11,128 nt of DNA from an uncultured Bacilli bacterium (GCA_947589725.1 CANQCQ010000021.1:1-11128), one strand, 5' to 3'. Shown: positions 1-6,785, numbered from the stretch's first letter. The notes: generated from the letters alone by a model not told the origin. Made by a program: numbers and translations.

Positions 1-104
1 ACTCTTGTATTTACTTACCAAAATAGTCATTTCTTCTATTTTTGGATTTAACCGATACCTCCATGTCCAGCATCTACAATTACACCAACTAAATTGTTAT
101 TCAT
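1..104 (-). pseudogene. N-acetylmuramoyl-L-alanine amidase (Amidase_3), 5' fragment with frameshift
   Basis: Reading leftwards from an ATG at 104, the frame gives MNNNLVGVIVDAGHGGIG and then a stop at 48-50. The VIVDAGHGG stretch is the hallmark beginning of zinc-dependent Amidase_3 cell-wall amidases, whose His in GHGG is a metal ligand; normally about 170 more residues follow. The shifted frame (60 down to 1) stays open to the window edge and reads ...RLNPKIEEMTILVSKYKS, resembling the next family segment (EKDLTLxISKY). One missing base near 49-54 would join the two frames. A ribosome binding site (AGGTGA, about 5 nt before the ATG) is intact. This is either a real frameshifted gene or an assembly error; the rest lies outside the window. 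Recognition of the family is firm, the pseudogene status less so. Confidence 0.6.
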
Positions 105-230
105 AAAATCACCTATTATAAATTATGTAATATACGCCTAATTGGTTAACAACAATCTTAATACTAATTTAATACACTACAAACTAATTAAAAAATTTTT
201 ATTATTTATGACATATCAATTTTATAAACT

Positions 231-263
231 TTCAAATAAAAAGATACTTTTATCAAGTACCTT
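231..263 (-). terminator. Intrinsic terminator of the HD-domain gene
   Basis: On the minus strand a 9-bp stem (arms 255-263 and 241-249, one G-T pair) with a 5-nt loop is followed by a U-rich run (UUUUUAUUU) ending near 231. It lies 34 bp beyond the stop codon of the HD-domain gene. The rest of the 105-296 gap is AT-rich and shows no further gene. Confidence 0.7.
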
Positions 264-296
264 AAATATCTAACTATTTTAATCAATAAAATAATT

Positions 297-809
297 TTAA
301 AACTGTGACTTTTTACTAAAAAGCTCTTTTAATTGATTCCAATAATATGAAACAAATTCTTTAGAAGAAACACCTTTATCAACTATTGATACTAATATAC
401 TTTCTTTGTATTTGGGAATTAAAGTTATTGTTAATGGCCACATATGTTTTAAAATAATATCTTTTTCTAACTTATTTAATTTGAAGTAATTTTGAGCATT
501 AGTCAAAGCTTTTTTAGAATGCACAAAACCGTGTTGTTTAAAAATTCCTTGGACACTTTTATTAGTATGCCAATCATATAAATAAAAATCATGTAATAGT
601 GCCCCTCTAGCAACAGATATAAAATCATAATTTAGTTTTTTTGCTAGCTTATAACTTAAATATGAAACATTTATAGAATGCTCTAAAGTGGAAGTATTTC
701 CATGCTGAATATATTTATCCATACTTTTTACTATATCTTTTTTTATAATATCATCTATAGATTTAAAATAATCTAAATCTGTAATACCATATTTTTCTTT
801 AATGTCCAT
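297..809 (-). CDS. HD-domain phosphohydrolase of unknown substrate
   Basis: A 170-aa soluble protein with the metal-binding pattern of the HD superfamily: H44 (TLEHS), H73-D74 (ALLHDF), H93 and H97 (HGFVHSK), H122 (LKHMWPL) and D144 (IVDK). The family hydrolyses phosphate esters such as nucleotides or signalling nucleotides; nothing here identifies the substrate. The LLHDFYLYDW and KHMWPLT segments resemble a clade of small stand-alone HD proteins common in Clostridia and related Firmicutes. No signal peptide or membrane segment is visible, so it should act in the cytoplasm. The ATG at 809 is preceded by AAAGGA at 8-nt spacing. It looks monocistronic: a candidate promoter lies at 852-879 and a terminator at 231-263. 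The fold is firm, the function open. Confidence 0.88.
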   Translation of the reverse strand: MDIKEKYGITDLDYFKSIDDIIKKDIVKSMDKYIQHGNTSTLEHSINVSYLSYKLAKKLNYDFISVARGALLHDFYLYDWHTNKSVQGIFKQHGFVHSKKALTNAQNYFKLNKLEKDIILKHMWPLTITLIPKYKESILVSIVDKGVSSKEFVSYYWNQLKELFSKKSQF

Positions 810-851
810 TTAATCAATCCTTTGTTAGCAAGTGATTATGTATCTTTTTAC

Positions 852-879
852 TTTATAGAATTTTATTTTAGTAATTCAA
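852..879 (-). promoter_or_regulatory. Candidate sigma-A promoter of the HD-domain gene
   Basis: On the minus strand TTGAAT (874-879) and TATAAA (852-857) are separated by 16 bp, about 40 bp before the start codon at 809. The -35 box is only partly consensus in a very AT-rich background, so this is tentative. Nothing else was found in the 810-978 gap. Confidence 0.4.
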
Positions 880-978
880 GTATTACAACTATAAACTTAA
901 TACATCTATAGATAGTTTATTCTTACAATTTATTTCTATTCATTTTAAGTTTCTTAAATTATCATTACCTAATATATT

Positions 979-1911
979 TTATAACATATCTTTCTTTTTA
1001 AGCATAAAGATTACTATTATTGATACAACTATTGAAATAAATATTATTTTTAGAAAAGCAGAAGGGTCTATAGCTAAATTTCCTAAAGGTAAATTCATTC
1101 CTAAAAATGATGAAATCATAGTTGGAACTGCTAAAACAATAGTAATTCCTGCTAAAAATTTCATAACATTATTTAAGTTATTTGAGGCAATCTGTTCATA
1201 TGTACTAGTAATTGAATTTAAAATGCTTTTATAAATAGTACTCATTTCAATTGCCTGTCTATTTTCAATTACTGCATCTTCTAATAAATCTTTATCATCT
1301 TCATATAAAGTAACAACATTTCCTTTACTTAATTTCTCTAAAACCAATTCATTTGCTTTTAATGATGAAGTAAAATAAACTAAAGTCTTCTCTATTTCCA
1401 ATAAATCAATTAAATCATTATTTTTAGTTGATTTTTTTAATACTTCTTCCTTGGCTTCTATATTTTTATTAACCTTTTTTAAAGCTTTTAAATAATACTG
1501 AGAATTTCTAAGTAGTAATTGAATTAAAAATCTTGTTTTTTTAGCAGTTCTTAAAGTAACTTCTTTATTTTGCTTAAAGTTATCTAAAATAGCTGTTTTC
1601 TTAGGAGACACTGTTATTATATAATTATTTGATATTACTATTCCTAATGGATAAGTAGTATATTGGTTTTCTTCATCTAGATATGGAGTATCTATAACGA
1701 TAAGTGTTGAACCATTACTTTGTTCAACACGGGGTAATTCTTCTGTATCAAGCATTTTATTTATTAAATTAATATCTACATTAGTTTTATTTACTACTTT
1801 TTCTATTTCATCACTCGTAGGATTAGTTAATTCTATCCAACAATCTGATAAAATTTTTTTAACTTTTTTTAATTGTTTAGTAGTAGGATCAGTTTTAAAT
1901 GTCTTTATCAT
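979..1911 (-). CDS. CorA-family magnesium/divalent-cation transporter
   Basis: A 310-aa protein with CorA architecture. Residues 1-125 form a mixed alpha/beta cytoplasmic domain (IVIDTPYLDE, PLGIVISNNYIITVSP). A long charged helical stretch follows (about 125-248), then two C-terminal membrane helices (about 250-270 and 286-304). The signature GMN at 271-273 sits in the loop directly after the first helix (SSFLGMNLPLG), and the protein ends with basic residues (KKKDML) as family members do. CorA pentamers carry Mg2+, and sometimes Co2+ or Ni2+, passively across the cytoplasmic membrane; ion choice cannot be read from the sequence. The residue before GMN is Leu rather than the usual Tyr/Phe, as seen in diverged CorA-like clades. 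The ATG is supported by AGGGTGA 5 nt upstream and a strong promoter at 1937-1965. It is a single-gene unit; no convincing terminator follows it. Confidence 0.92.
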   Translation of the reverse strand: MIKTFKTDPTTKQLKKVKKILSDCWIELTNPTSDEIEKVVNKTNVDINLINKMLDTEELPRVEQSNGSTLIVIDTPYLDEENQYTTYPLGIVISNNYIITVSPKKTAILDNFKQNKEVTLRTAKKTRFLIQLLLRNSQYYLKALKKVNKNIEAKEEVLKKSTKNNDLIDLLEIEKTLVYFTSSLKANELVLEKLSKGNVVTLYEDDKDLLEDAVIENRQAIEMSTIYKSILNSITSTYEQIASNNLNNVMKFLAGITIVLAVPTMISSFLGMNLPLGNLAIDPSAFLKIIFISIVVSIIVIFMLKKKDML

Positions 1912-1936
1912 AAAATCACCCTTTTTTACTAGGCAT

Positions 1937-1965
1937 AATATAGCATAAAATTATTATTTTGTCTA
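1937..1965 (-). promoter_or_regulatory. Sigma-A promoter of the CorA-like gene
   Basis: On the minus strand TAGACA (1960-1965) and TATATT (1937-1942) are separated by exactly 17 bp, and a TG precedes the -10 box by one base (extended -10). Each hexamer matches consensus at 5 of 6 positions. Predicted transcription starts near 1930, leaving a leader of about 19 nt, too short for a riboswitch. Confidence 0.75.
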
Positions 1966-2072
1966 TTTACATTTACATATAATATAAAATTGTTGTAAAT
2001 TTCAATGTAAAAATAATTTATCTATTCTAAATATATGAAAAATTATGTAAATTAGAAATTTCGATTTGTAAA
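1966..2072 (-). promoter_or_regulatory. Cluster of TGTAAA/TTTACA hexamers upstream of the CorA promoter
   Basis: Six copies of the hexamer TTTACA or its complement occur at 1966-1971, 1972-1977, 1994-1999, 2006-2011, 2046-2051 and 2067-2072. The first abuts the -35 box. The first two are tandem and the next two are 12 bp apart in the opposite orientation, forming a loose inverted arrangement. No copy was seen in the other intergenic gaps. A protein-binding region is possible, but AT-rich chance cannot be excluded. Confidence 0.3.
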
Positions 2073-2097
2073 AAAAGAACTCTAATTTGAGCTCTTT
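2066..2097 (-). terminator. Intrinsic terminator of the Abi-HtrA operon
   Basis: On the minus strand a 9-bp stem (arms 2089-2097 and 2074-2082, one G-T pair) with a 6-nt loop is followed by an unbroken run of U residues (to 2070). The left arm lies inside the last codons of the protease gene and the loop contains most of the stop codon. Confidence 0.88.
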
Positions 2098-3401
2098 CCT
2101 AAAGTAACTTTTGTTGTTTTTTCTTTCTTATCTCTAATATATGTTATTTCTATTTCTTCTCCAGCAGTATATTGATATAATTCATATCTTAAGTATGCAA
2201 TATTTTTAACATCTTTTCCATTTAATTTTACAATGACATCTCCTGTTGTTAAACCAGCCTTTTTGGCTCCACTACCATTTGTTGCTTCTATGACAACAAC
2301 ACCAGAAGTAATATCATCAGGAACTCTTATATTGCTTCTATAAAGTAAAGCAGTATCAGTAATGTTAGCCATTGAAATACCTAAGACAGGCCATTCTATT
2401 TTTTCTCCTTTTTCTAGACTTTCAACATGACTCATAGCATATTCTATTGGAATAGCAAATCCCATTCCCTCTATTTCAGAATCTACTAGTTTCATAGAAC
2501 ATATTCCTATTACTTCTCCATTAATATTTAATAAAGGTCCTCCACTATTTCCTGGATTTATGGAAGCATCTATTTGTAATACACGCATTACCCAATCATT
2601 TGAAGATGATGATACACTTACACTTACCATTCTATCTTTACCAGATAATACACCTGATGTAACACTTCCTCGATAATCATATCCCATTGGTGAACCAACA
2701 GTGAATATAGTATCACCTAAACTAACTTTTTCACTTGAACCAATATTAGCAACTAAAGAAACATACTTTCTATCGACTTGTAATACTGCTAAATCTAAAT
2801 ATGAATCTTGTCCTAATACCTTTACCTCAGCTTCTTCTTCACTAGTAAAAGTTGCGGTTATTTTTTCTGTATCTGCAACAACATGTGCATTAGTCAATAT
2901 ATATCCATATTTATCATCAGTTTTATAAACAAAACCTGTTCCTGAACTTCCTAATTGATTATTTGTATAGCATTGTATTAATACAACAGAATCATATATT
3001 TTTTCAACTGCAGGTGCAATAGAACCTTTCTCATAAACTTTAGTTTTATCTTGTGTAACTATAGTTCCTCCTGATGAACCTATTACATCTTCCATTAATG
3101 GTGTATACTTTAGCAAAGCTAACATAGCAATTCCTCCAATTATTATAGAAATTACTATTGTCGTAAACATTTTAAAATTAGAAGACTGTTTATTTCTTGC
3201 TTCTCTTTTTCTTTTATAAAACTCTTCAAGTAAATAGTCATTAGTATATTCTTCATCTACTATTTCTACTTCTTTGTCTATATTTTTTTCTTTTGTTTCC
3301 TTTTTTTCTGTTTCTTTTCTGTTTATTTCTTTTTTGTCTTTATCAACACACTTTTTAGTTTCATTTTCTTCTTCTATTTCATTTTTATTCATAACTTTCA
3401 T
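2082..3401 (-). CDS. Membrane-anchored HtrA/DegP-like serine protease with PDZ domain
   Basis: A 439-aa S1C-family protease. Residues 1-75 are a very charged Lys/Glu-rich cytoplasmic tail; 79-97 form one membrane helix, so the rest faces outside. The trypsin-like domain (about 125-325) has the full triad: H173 (TNAHVV), D203 (YLDLAV) and S286 (NPGNSGGPL). A PDZ domain (about 335-435) carries a recognisable ligand-binding region (GAKKAGLTTGDVIVKLNG). HtrA proteins degrade misfolded exported proteins and often respond to envelope stress. The ATG at 3401 is chosen because AAAGGAG (3407-3413) lies 5 nt before it; the next ATG (3392) is too far away. The gene starts 17 bp inside the end of the Abi_2 gene, so translation is probably coupled and the upstream promoter shared. 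Length and layout are normal for Firmicutes HtrA. Confidence 0.93.
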   Translation of the reverse strand: MKVMNKNEIEEENETKKCVDKDKKEINRKETEKKETKEKNIDKEVEIVDEEYTNDYLLEEFYKRKREARNKQSSNFKMFTTIVISIIIGGIAMLALLKYTPLMEDVIGSSGGTIVTQDKTKVYEKGSIAPAVEKIYDSVVLIQCYTNNQLGSSGTGFVYKTDDKYGYILTNAHVVADTEKITATFTSEEEAEVKVLGQDSYLDLAVLQVDRKYVSLVANIGSSEKVSLGDTIFTVGSPMGYDYRGSVTSGVLSGKDRMVSVSVSSSSNDWVMRVLQIDASINPGNSGGPLLNINGEVIGICSMKLVDSEIEGMGFAIPIEYAMSHVESLEKGEKIEWPVLGISMANITDTALLYRSNIRVPDDITSGVVVIEATNGSGAKKAGLTTGDVIVKLNGKDVKNIAYLRYELYQYTAGEEIEITYIRDKKEKTTKVTLGKSSN

Positions 3402-4341
3402 CTACGCTCCTTTCGATTTTTGCAAGCTCTTTCCAATTTAATGGGAATCCCATTCTATCAAAAACTTTATCTATTGTAATAACATTTAAATTATAATTTA
3501 ATGTTTGAATAACATTATCTAATTCTAAAGTCATATTTTTAAAATCTTCCTCTGACAACATTTGTTTTAATATTATTATTAAAGCAAACAAATCATTTTT
3601 ACCTTTAGTATATTCATCATTTTCTTTAGGAATTTTTAATAACTGATGATATACAGTATCATCTATTACTTTTTGAGTTTTATTTTCAAATAAAATATCT
3701 TCATGTGCACATAAATTTCGATAGTTTGCAAGCATAGGAAGATAATTTTCTAAAGCTTCTTGCTCAATATTATAAACATCTGCAATTTCCTTCTTATCTT
3801 CATTTTTTAATATCGAATACATTTCACTAACTATTCCAAATGATAGTACTTTAACTAAAATCCATAAAGGAATATATCCATAATTATTAGCATAATGTTG
3901 TGTAGCAGTATGCTGCTGTCCATTAATTCTAATTTGTCTTTTCATTTTTCTTAATAAATCATTTATTTGCTTCTGTTTTTCAGGAGCTGAAGTAAAATTT
4001 TTAGGTCTTAGGTAATCACTTTCTCGATAACCATATTTTCTAGATAATTGATAAGATGTAATAGATTTTAAGTTGTTTTCTATAACTAATAAATATTTAA
4101 ATAAAATATTTCTAAAAGATCTATCAAATAAAAATAAACTATATAATTCTTCAAAAGTTGTTCCATCTTTGAATACTCTTTCAGTTTTAGATTTTAAAAA
4201 TATATGTCTGTAACCATTTAAGAAAAAATAATTTTCACGTAGTAAAACAGCTTTAGTATATTTTTCATCATTTATAATTAGGCCTTTACTTTTATATATT
4301 TCTAATTGTTCATCTAGAGTTTTAAACTTTTTCTCTATCAT
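3385..4341 (-). CDS. Abi_2 (AbiF/AbiD-type) HEPN protein, probable RNase
   Basis: A 318-aa protein of the Abi_2 family (Pfam PF07751), members of which cause abortive infection against phages. Visible family landmarks are an N-terminal LRENYFFLNGYR, FDRSFRNILFKYLLVIENNLKS, GYIPLWILVKVLSFG and the HEPN RNase motif R-x4-H in NYRNLCAHEDILF (R208 and H213 from the ATG at 4341). HEPN members of this kind cleave RNA, and AbiF-like proteins have been proposed as relatives of the Cas13 ancestor. A longer reading from GTG at 4350 exists, but AGGTGAG lies 4 nt before the ATG at 4341 and includes that GTG, so 4341 is the likely start. An extended -10 promoter lies 19-27 bp upstream. Its co-transcription with an HtrA protease is unusual. 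Family and motif are clear; phage defence and RNase activity are inferred. Confidence 0.9.
   Translation of the reverse strand: MIEKKFKTLDEQLEIYKSKGLIINDEKYTKAVLLRENYFFLNGYRHIFLKSKTERVFKDGTTFEELYSLFLFDRSFRNILFKYLLVIENNLKSITSYQLSRKYGYRESDYLRPKNFTSAPEKQKQINDLLRKMKRQIRINGQQHTATQHYANNYGYIPLWILVKVLSFGIVSEMYSILKNEDKKEIADVYNIEQEALENYLPMLANYRNLCAHEDILFENKTQKVIDDTVYHQLLKIPKENDEYTKGKNDLFALIIILKQMLSEEDFKNMTLELDNVIQTLNYNLNVITIDKVFDRMGFPLNWKELAKIERSVDESYE
3407..3413 (-). promoter_or_regulatory. Ribosome binding site of the protease gene inside the Abi_2 gene
   Basis: AAAGGAG on the minus strand, 5 nt before the ATG at 3401 and within the coding sequence of the upstream HEPN gene. It decides the protease start and implies translational coupling of the two genes. 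Confidence 0.75.
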
Positions 4342-4359
4342 AAATCTCACCTACAATAA

Positions 4360-4368
4360 ATTATACCA
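4360..4368 (-). promoter_or_regulatory. Extended -10 promoter of the Abi-HtrA operon
   Basis: On the minus strand a perfect TATAAT (4360-4365) is preceded by TG one base upstream (TGGTATAAT). No good -35 box is seen. Transcription would start near 4353, giving a leader of only about 12 nt. Confidence 0.7.
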
Positions 4369-4410
4369 TATTAATTATCGTAAAAGTATGAAATTTTGGT
4401 GAATATTATA

Positions 4411-4419
4411 TGTTATAAT
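4411..4419 (+). promoter_or_regulatory. Extended -10 promoter of the phospholipase C-like gene
   Basis: A perfect TATAAT (4414-4419) with TG one base upstream (TGTTATAAT), no clear -35 box. It lies about 32 bp before the start codon at 4452 and is back to back with the Abi operon promoter, the two -10 boxes being about 48 bp apart. Confidence 0.7.
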
Positions 4420-4451
4420 AGTGATATCTGTCGTCAAGGAGGGAAATACTT

Positions 4452-5423
4452 ATGCCAGCAACAATAACTCATTCCTACTTTACAGTTGATGTATTTGATG
4501 TTTTAGATGAAAATATTCAAAAAAAGATTGATTTAAAAAGAATAAAAATGTTTGGTCAAGGATTTGATCCTATAATGTTTTATAATCTATTTAGCATTTC
4601 TCCTGGAAAAAATATAAGAAAGTTAGATGATTATTTTCATAAAAATAAAACTAGAGATTTTTTTATAAATATGCTTAATATTATGAAAGAAAAAAAATTA
4701 AAAAATGATATTGACTGTTGCTCTTTCTTAGTAGGCTTTATATGTCATTATGTATTAGATTCTAATATTCATCCATATATAATATATAAATCAGGTGAAT
4801 TTAATAAAAATAATCCTGATACTTATAAATATAATAATATTCATATGTTTATGGAAACTTTTTTTGATAATGATATGGTAAAAAGAAGAGAAAAAATTAA
4901 TCCTTACAAATTTAATTTAGGAAAATTTTGTTTTGATTTAAATAGTTTTTCTATTAACTTAGATTATTTAATTGATAATGTATTTTATAAAACTTATAAA
5001 GTTAAAGATATGAGTTTTATTTATTACAAGTCATTAAAACAAATGAAAAAAGCATTAGTATTATTTCGAAAAGATAGATTTGGAGTAAAAAAAATTGCTT
5101 ATAAAACTATTGATTCATTTACTTCTAAAAAAGCTTTTAGATTTGAAAGTGTCAGTTATCATTATTCACTTGAGGATAAACATAATTTTTTAAATACTAA
5201 TAATAAACTATGGAGAAATCCAGCTATATATGATATGACTAGTCATGAATCTTTTATTGATTTATATATGAGATCTATTAAGGAAGCTAGTTTGATAATA
5301 AAGGCAAGCTTTGATTATTTAAATCTTAAGCCAATTGACTTAAATACTATATTTACAAATAAAAGTTATGTAAGTGGAATAGATTGTGATAATAAAAAAG
5401 AATTAAAATATTTTGAGTTTTAA
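4452..5423 (+). CDS. Zinc-dependent phospholipase C family protein
   Basis: A 323-aa protein whose N-terminal half matches the zinc-dependent phospholipase C family (Pfam PF00882). It opens with MPATITHSYF (H7) and has GQGFDPIMFY (D39), FICHYVLDSNIHPYIIY (H99, D103, H107) and NNIHMFMETFFD (H131, E135), the spacing of His/Asp zinc ligands in this family. The Met1-Pro-x-x-x-x-His opening shows that it has no signal peptide, unlike secreted clostridial alpha-toxins, so it is probably cytoplasmic and not a toxin. The C-terminal half (from about 150) is Lys- and aromatic-rich and unrecognised. Proteins of this type are widespread in gut Firmicutes and their reaction is unknown. The ATG has a strong AAGGAGGG site 8 nt upstream. 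Family recognition is good; enzyme activity is not shown. Confidence 0.85.
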   Translation: MPATITHSYFTVDVFDVLDENIQKKIDLKRIKMFGQGFDPIMFYNLFSISPGKNIRKLDDYFHKNKTRDFFINMLNIMKEKKLKNDIDCCSFLVGFICHYVLDSNIHPYIIYKSGEFNKNNPDTYKYNNIHMFMETFFDNDMVKRREKINPYKFNLGKFCFDLNSFSINLDYLIDNVFYKTYKVKDMSFIYYKSLKQMKKALVLFRKDRFGVKKIAYKTIDSFTSKKAFRFESVSYHYSLEDKHNFLNTNNKLWRNPAIYDMTSHESFIDLYMRSIKEASLIIKASFDYLNLKPIDLNTIFTNKSYVSGIDCDNKKELKYFEF

Positions 5424-5432
5424 TTCTTTTTT
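5394..5432 (+). terminator. AT-only hairpin terminator overlapping the end of the phospholipase C-like gene
   Basis: A perfect 15-bp inverted repeat (5394-5408 and 5418-5432) with a 9-nt loop ends in six T residues. It has only one G-C pair. The stop codon (5421-5423) lies in the right arm, so the hairpin is partly coding. Confidence 0.65.
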
Positions 5433-5440
5433 AGTATAAA
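5413..5440 (+). promoter_or_regulatory. Weak candidate promoter of the SpoIID-like gene
   Basis: TTGAGT (5413-5418) and TATAAA (5435-5440) are 16 bp apart, about 39 bp before the start codon at 5479. It overlaps the upstream terminator. Alternatively the gene is reached by read-through from the phospholipase C-like gene. Confidence 0.35.
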
Positions 5441-5478
5441 TTATTAATATTTAGACAATATATATTTAGGTGAATCTT

Positions 5479-6531
5479 ATGGTATATAGATATGAAATAA
5501 AAAATAATGGTCAAGAAGAAATATTATATTTATACTTAAATATGCGTGATGAGTTTTCTAAAGAATTAATGAATACAAATAATATAAGTGATATTAGTCG
5601 TAGAACTAAAAACTTTATTGCCAATAATAAAATAAAATTTAATGGAAATAAAGTATATTTAATAGTAGATGGTATTGTTGTTAAAACTGTTGATATTAGT
5701 AATGTTAATGTTGATTTAAAAAAGAGTCCAAGCTACTCTAATAAAAAGTTTTTAGTTAATATAAAATTGAATGAGAAAGCAATGATTGAAGTCAGTTTGG
5801 AAAAATATTTATTAGGAATTTTAGCTTTAGTATATAATAGTAATATTCAAGATGAAACACTTAAATGTATAAGTATATTGTATAGAACTTATGCTTATAG
5901 AGAAATGTTTGAGTCTAATTATATAAATTTAAATGAATCATTTTTTACTTATAGAGATATAAGTGATTATAAATTACAATGGGCTGATAATTATTTAAAT
6001 ATTTATAATAAACTAGCTTCAATTATAGAAGAAACTGACTGCATATTTTTAAGTTATTATGGAAAATACATATTACCTTTTATTCATTATTGTAATAATG
6101 GTTATACTTTTACTAATAAAAAATATGGATATTTATCTAGTGTTGTAAGTTTATGGGATTTAGCTTGTACTAATAATAAAGAAGTTACTGATTATGACTA
6201 TGATTCTGTTTCTAAAATACTTGGTGTTGAAGTAAATAAACTATCTAAAATAAATATTATGGATATCGATATAAATAACCAAATTATAAAAATAAATATA
6301 AATAATAAATTATTTACTGGAGAAGAATTAAAAAGACTATTATCTTTAAAATCACTTAATTTTAATATAATTTTATATAACAATTATTTAAGAATAATAA
6401 CTTTTGGATTTGGTAATTTTTTAGGTTTAAGTATTTATGGAGCTAATGAATTATCAAAAGATGGTGTTAATTATTCTAATATTTTAAAATATTATTTTCC
6501 AAAGACTAAGTTAAACAAATATATTGTGTAA
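5479..6531 (+). CDS. SpoIID/LytB-like protein with degenerate active site
   Basis: A 350-aa protein. Residues 1-95 are a domain I do not recognise (VYRYEIKNN..., NKVYLIVDGIVVKTVDIS). Residues 107-341 follow the SpoIID/LytB domain in order: LEKYLLGILA, TLKCISILYRTYAYREM, PFIHYCNNG (H203, C205), FTGEELKRLLSL and a final FGFGNFLGLSIYGA...DGVNYSNILKYYFP. SpoIID is a lytic transglycosylase that trims peptidoglycan in engulfment. Here the acidic residue expected after YLxGxxA (usually AxEMP) is replaced (ALVYN), and the usual GxGHGxGMSQxGA reads GFGNFLGLSIYGA, losing the His. No signal peptide or membrane anchor is visible. It may be a binding or structural relative rather than an enzyme. ATG at 5479 is preferred over GTG at 5470 because that GTG is part of the AGGTGA binding site. 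It converges on the T7SS operon. Confidence 0.75.
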   Translation: MVYRYEIKNNGQEEILYLYLNMRDEFSKELMNTNNISDISRRTKNFIANNKIKFNGNKVYLIVDGIVVKTVDISNVNVDLKKSPSYSNKKFLVNIKLNEKAMIEVSLEKYLLGILALVYNSNIQDETLKCISILYRTYAYREMFESNYINLNESFFTYRDISDYKLQWADNYLNIYNKLASIIEETDCIFLSYYGKYILPFIHYCNNGYTFTNKKYGYLSSVVSLWDLACTNNKEVTDYDYDSVSKILGVEVNKLSKINIMDIDINNQIIKININNKLFTGEELKRLLSLKSLNFNIILYNNYLRIITFGFGNFLGLSIYGANELSKDGVNYSNILKYYFPKTKLNKYIV

Positions 6532-6568
6532 AATTAAAACTTCTGAATAAAATCAGAAGTTTTAATTT
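6531..6568. terminator. Bidirectional terminator between convergent units
   Basis: A perfect 16-bp inverted repeat (6531-6546 and 6553-6568) with a 6-nt loop; each arm ends in a T-rich stretch on its own strand. It starts at the last base of the SpoIID-like stop codon and overlaps the stop codon of the 72-aa gene (6567-6569), so it can end transcription from both sides. Confidence 0.88.
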
Positions 6569-6785
6569 AATTATTTTTACTTTTTAGGAAAGAAACAGCT
6601 TCATCTGCTTTTTTATTTAAGTTAACTATTGATGATAAATAATTAGCATATTTATAAACATTATCTACAAAATCATTTAATTGAGAATAATCTTTATCTT
6701 TAATTAAATCATTTATAGCATCAGCACTAGCTTTTAACTCTTTTGAATAACTTATCATATCTTCATAACTAATTTTTTCAATCAT
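6567..6785 (-). CDS. Small helical protein, last gene of the T7SS operon
   Basis: A 72-aa acidic/basic, Ala/Leu/Ile-patterned protein predicted to form a helical hairpin (about 6-29 and 34-68, turn near KDKDYSQ). I do not recognise a family. It has no WXG motif, no Cys, no signal peptide and no C-terminal YxxxD/E export signal. It overlaps the upstream 75-aa gene by 4 bp (ATGA), with GAGGAAA as binding site, so the two are translated together and probably form a pair. Size, fold and location at the end of an essC-esaB operon suggest a WXG100-like or Lap-like (LXG-associated) partner or chaperone of a secreted substrate; this is inference from context. Confidence 0.7.
   Translation of the reverse strand: MIEKISYEDMISYSKELKASADAINDLIKDKDYSQLNDFVDNVYKYANYLSSIVNLNKKADEAVSFLKSKNN

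Noticed and set aside
943..958. Hairpin TTTAAG-AAA-CTTAAA as terminator for the CorA-like gene
   Set aside because: Only a 6-bp mostly A-T stem and no U-run follows on the minus strand.
1912..2065. Magnesium riboswitch before the CorA-like gene
   Set aside because: The promoter leaves a leader of only about 19 nt, and no complex fold is apparent.
2701..2928. 75-codon plus-strand open frame inside the protease gene
   Set aside because: It lies antisense to a clearly conserved HtrA domain, has no ribosome binding site and shows no family features.
4342..4350. GTG start adding three residues to the Abi_2 protein
   Set aside because: The GTG is part of the AGGTGAG ribosome binding site of the ATG at 4341; the same applies to the GTG at 5470 before the SpoIID-like gene.
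4342..4451. A non-coding RNA partner for the AbiF-like gene, as reported for some AbiF systems
   Set aside because: The divergent gap is only 110 bp and is filled by two promoters and two ribosome binding sites; no stable hairpin was seen. One could lie elsewhere.
6198..6383. 61-codon minus-strand open frame inside the SpoIID-like gene
   Set aside because: A hydrophobic antisense shadow of a well-supported gene, caused by its AT-rich sequence.
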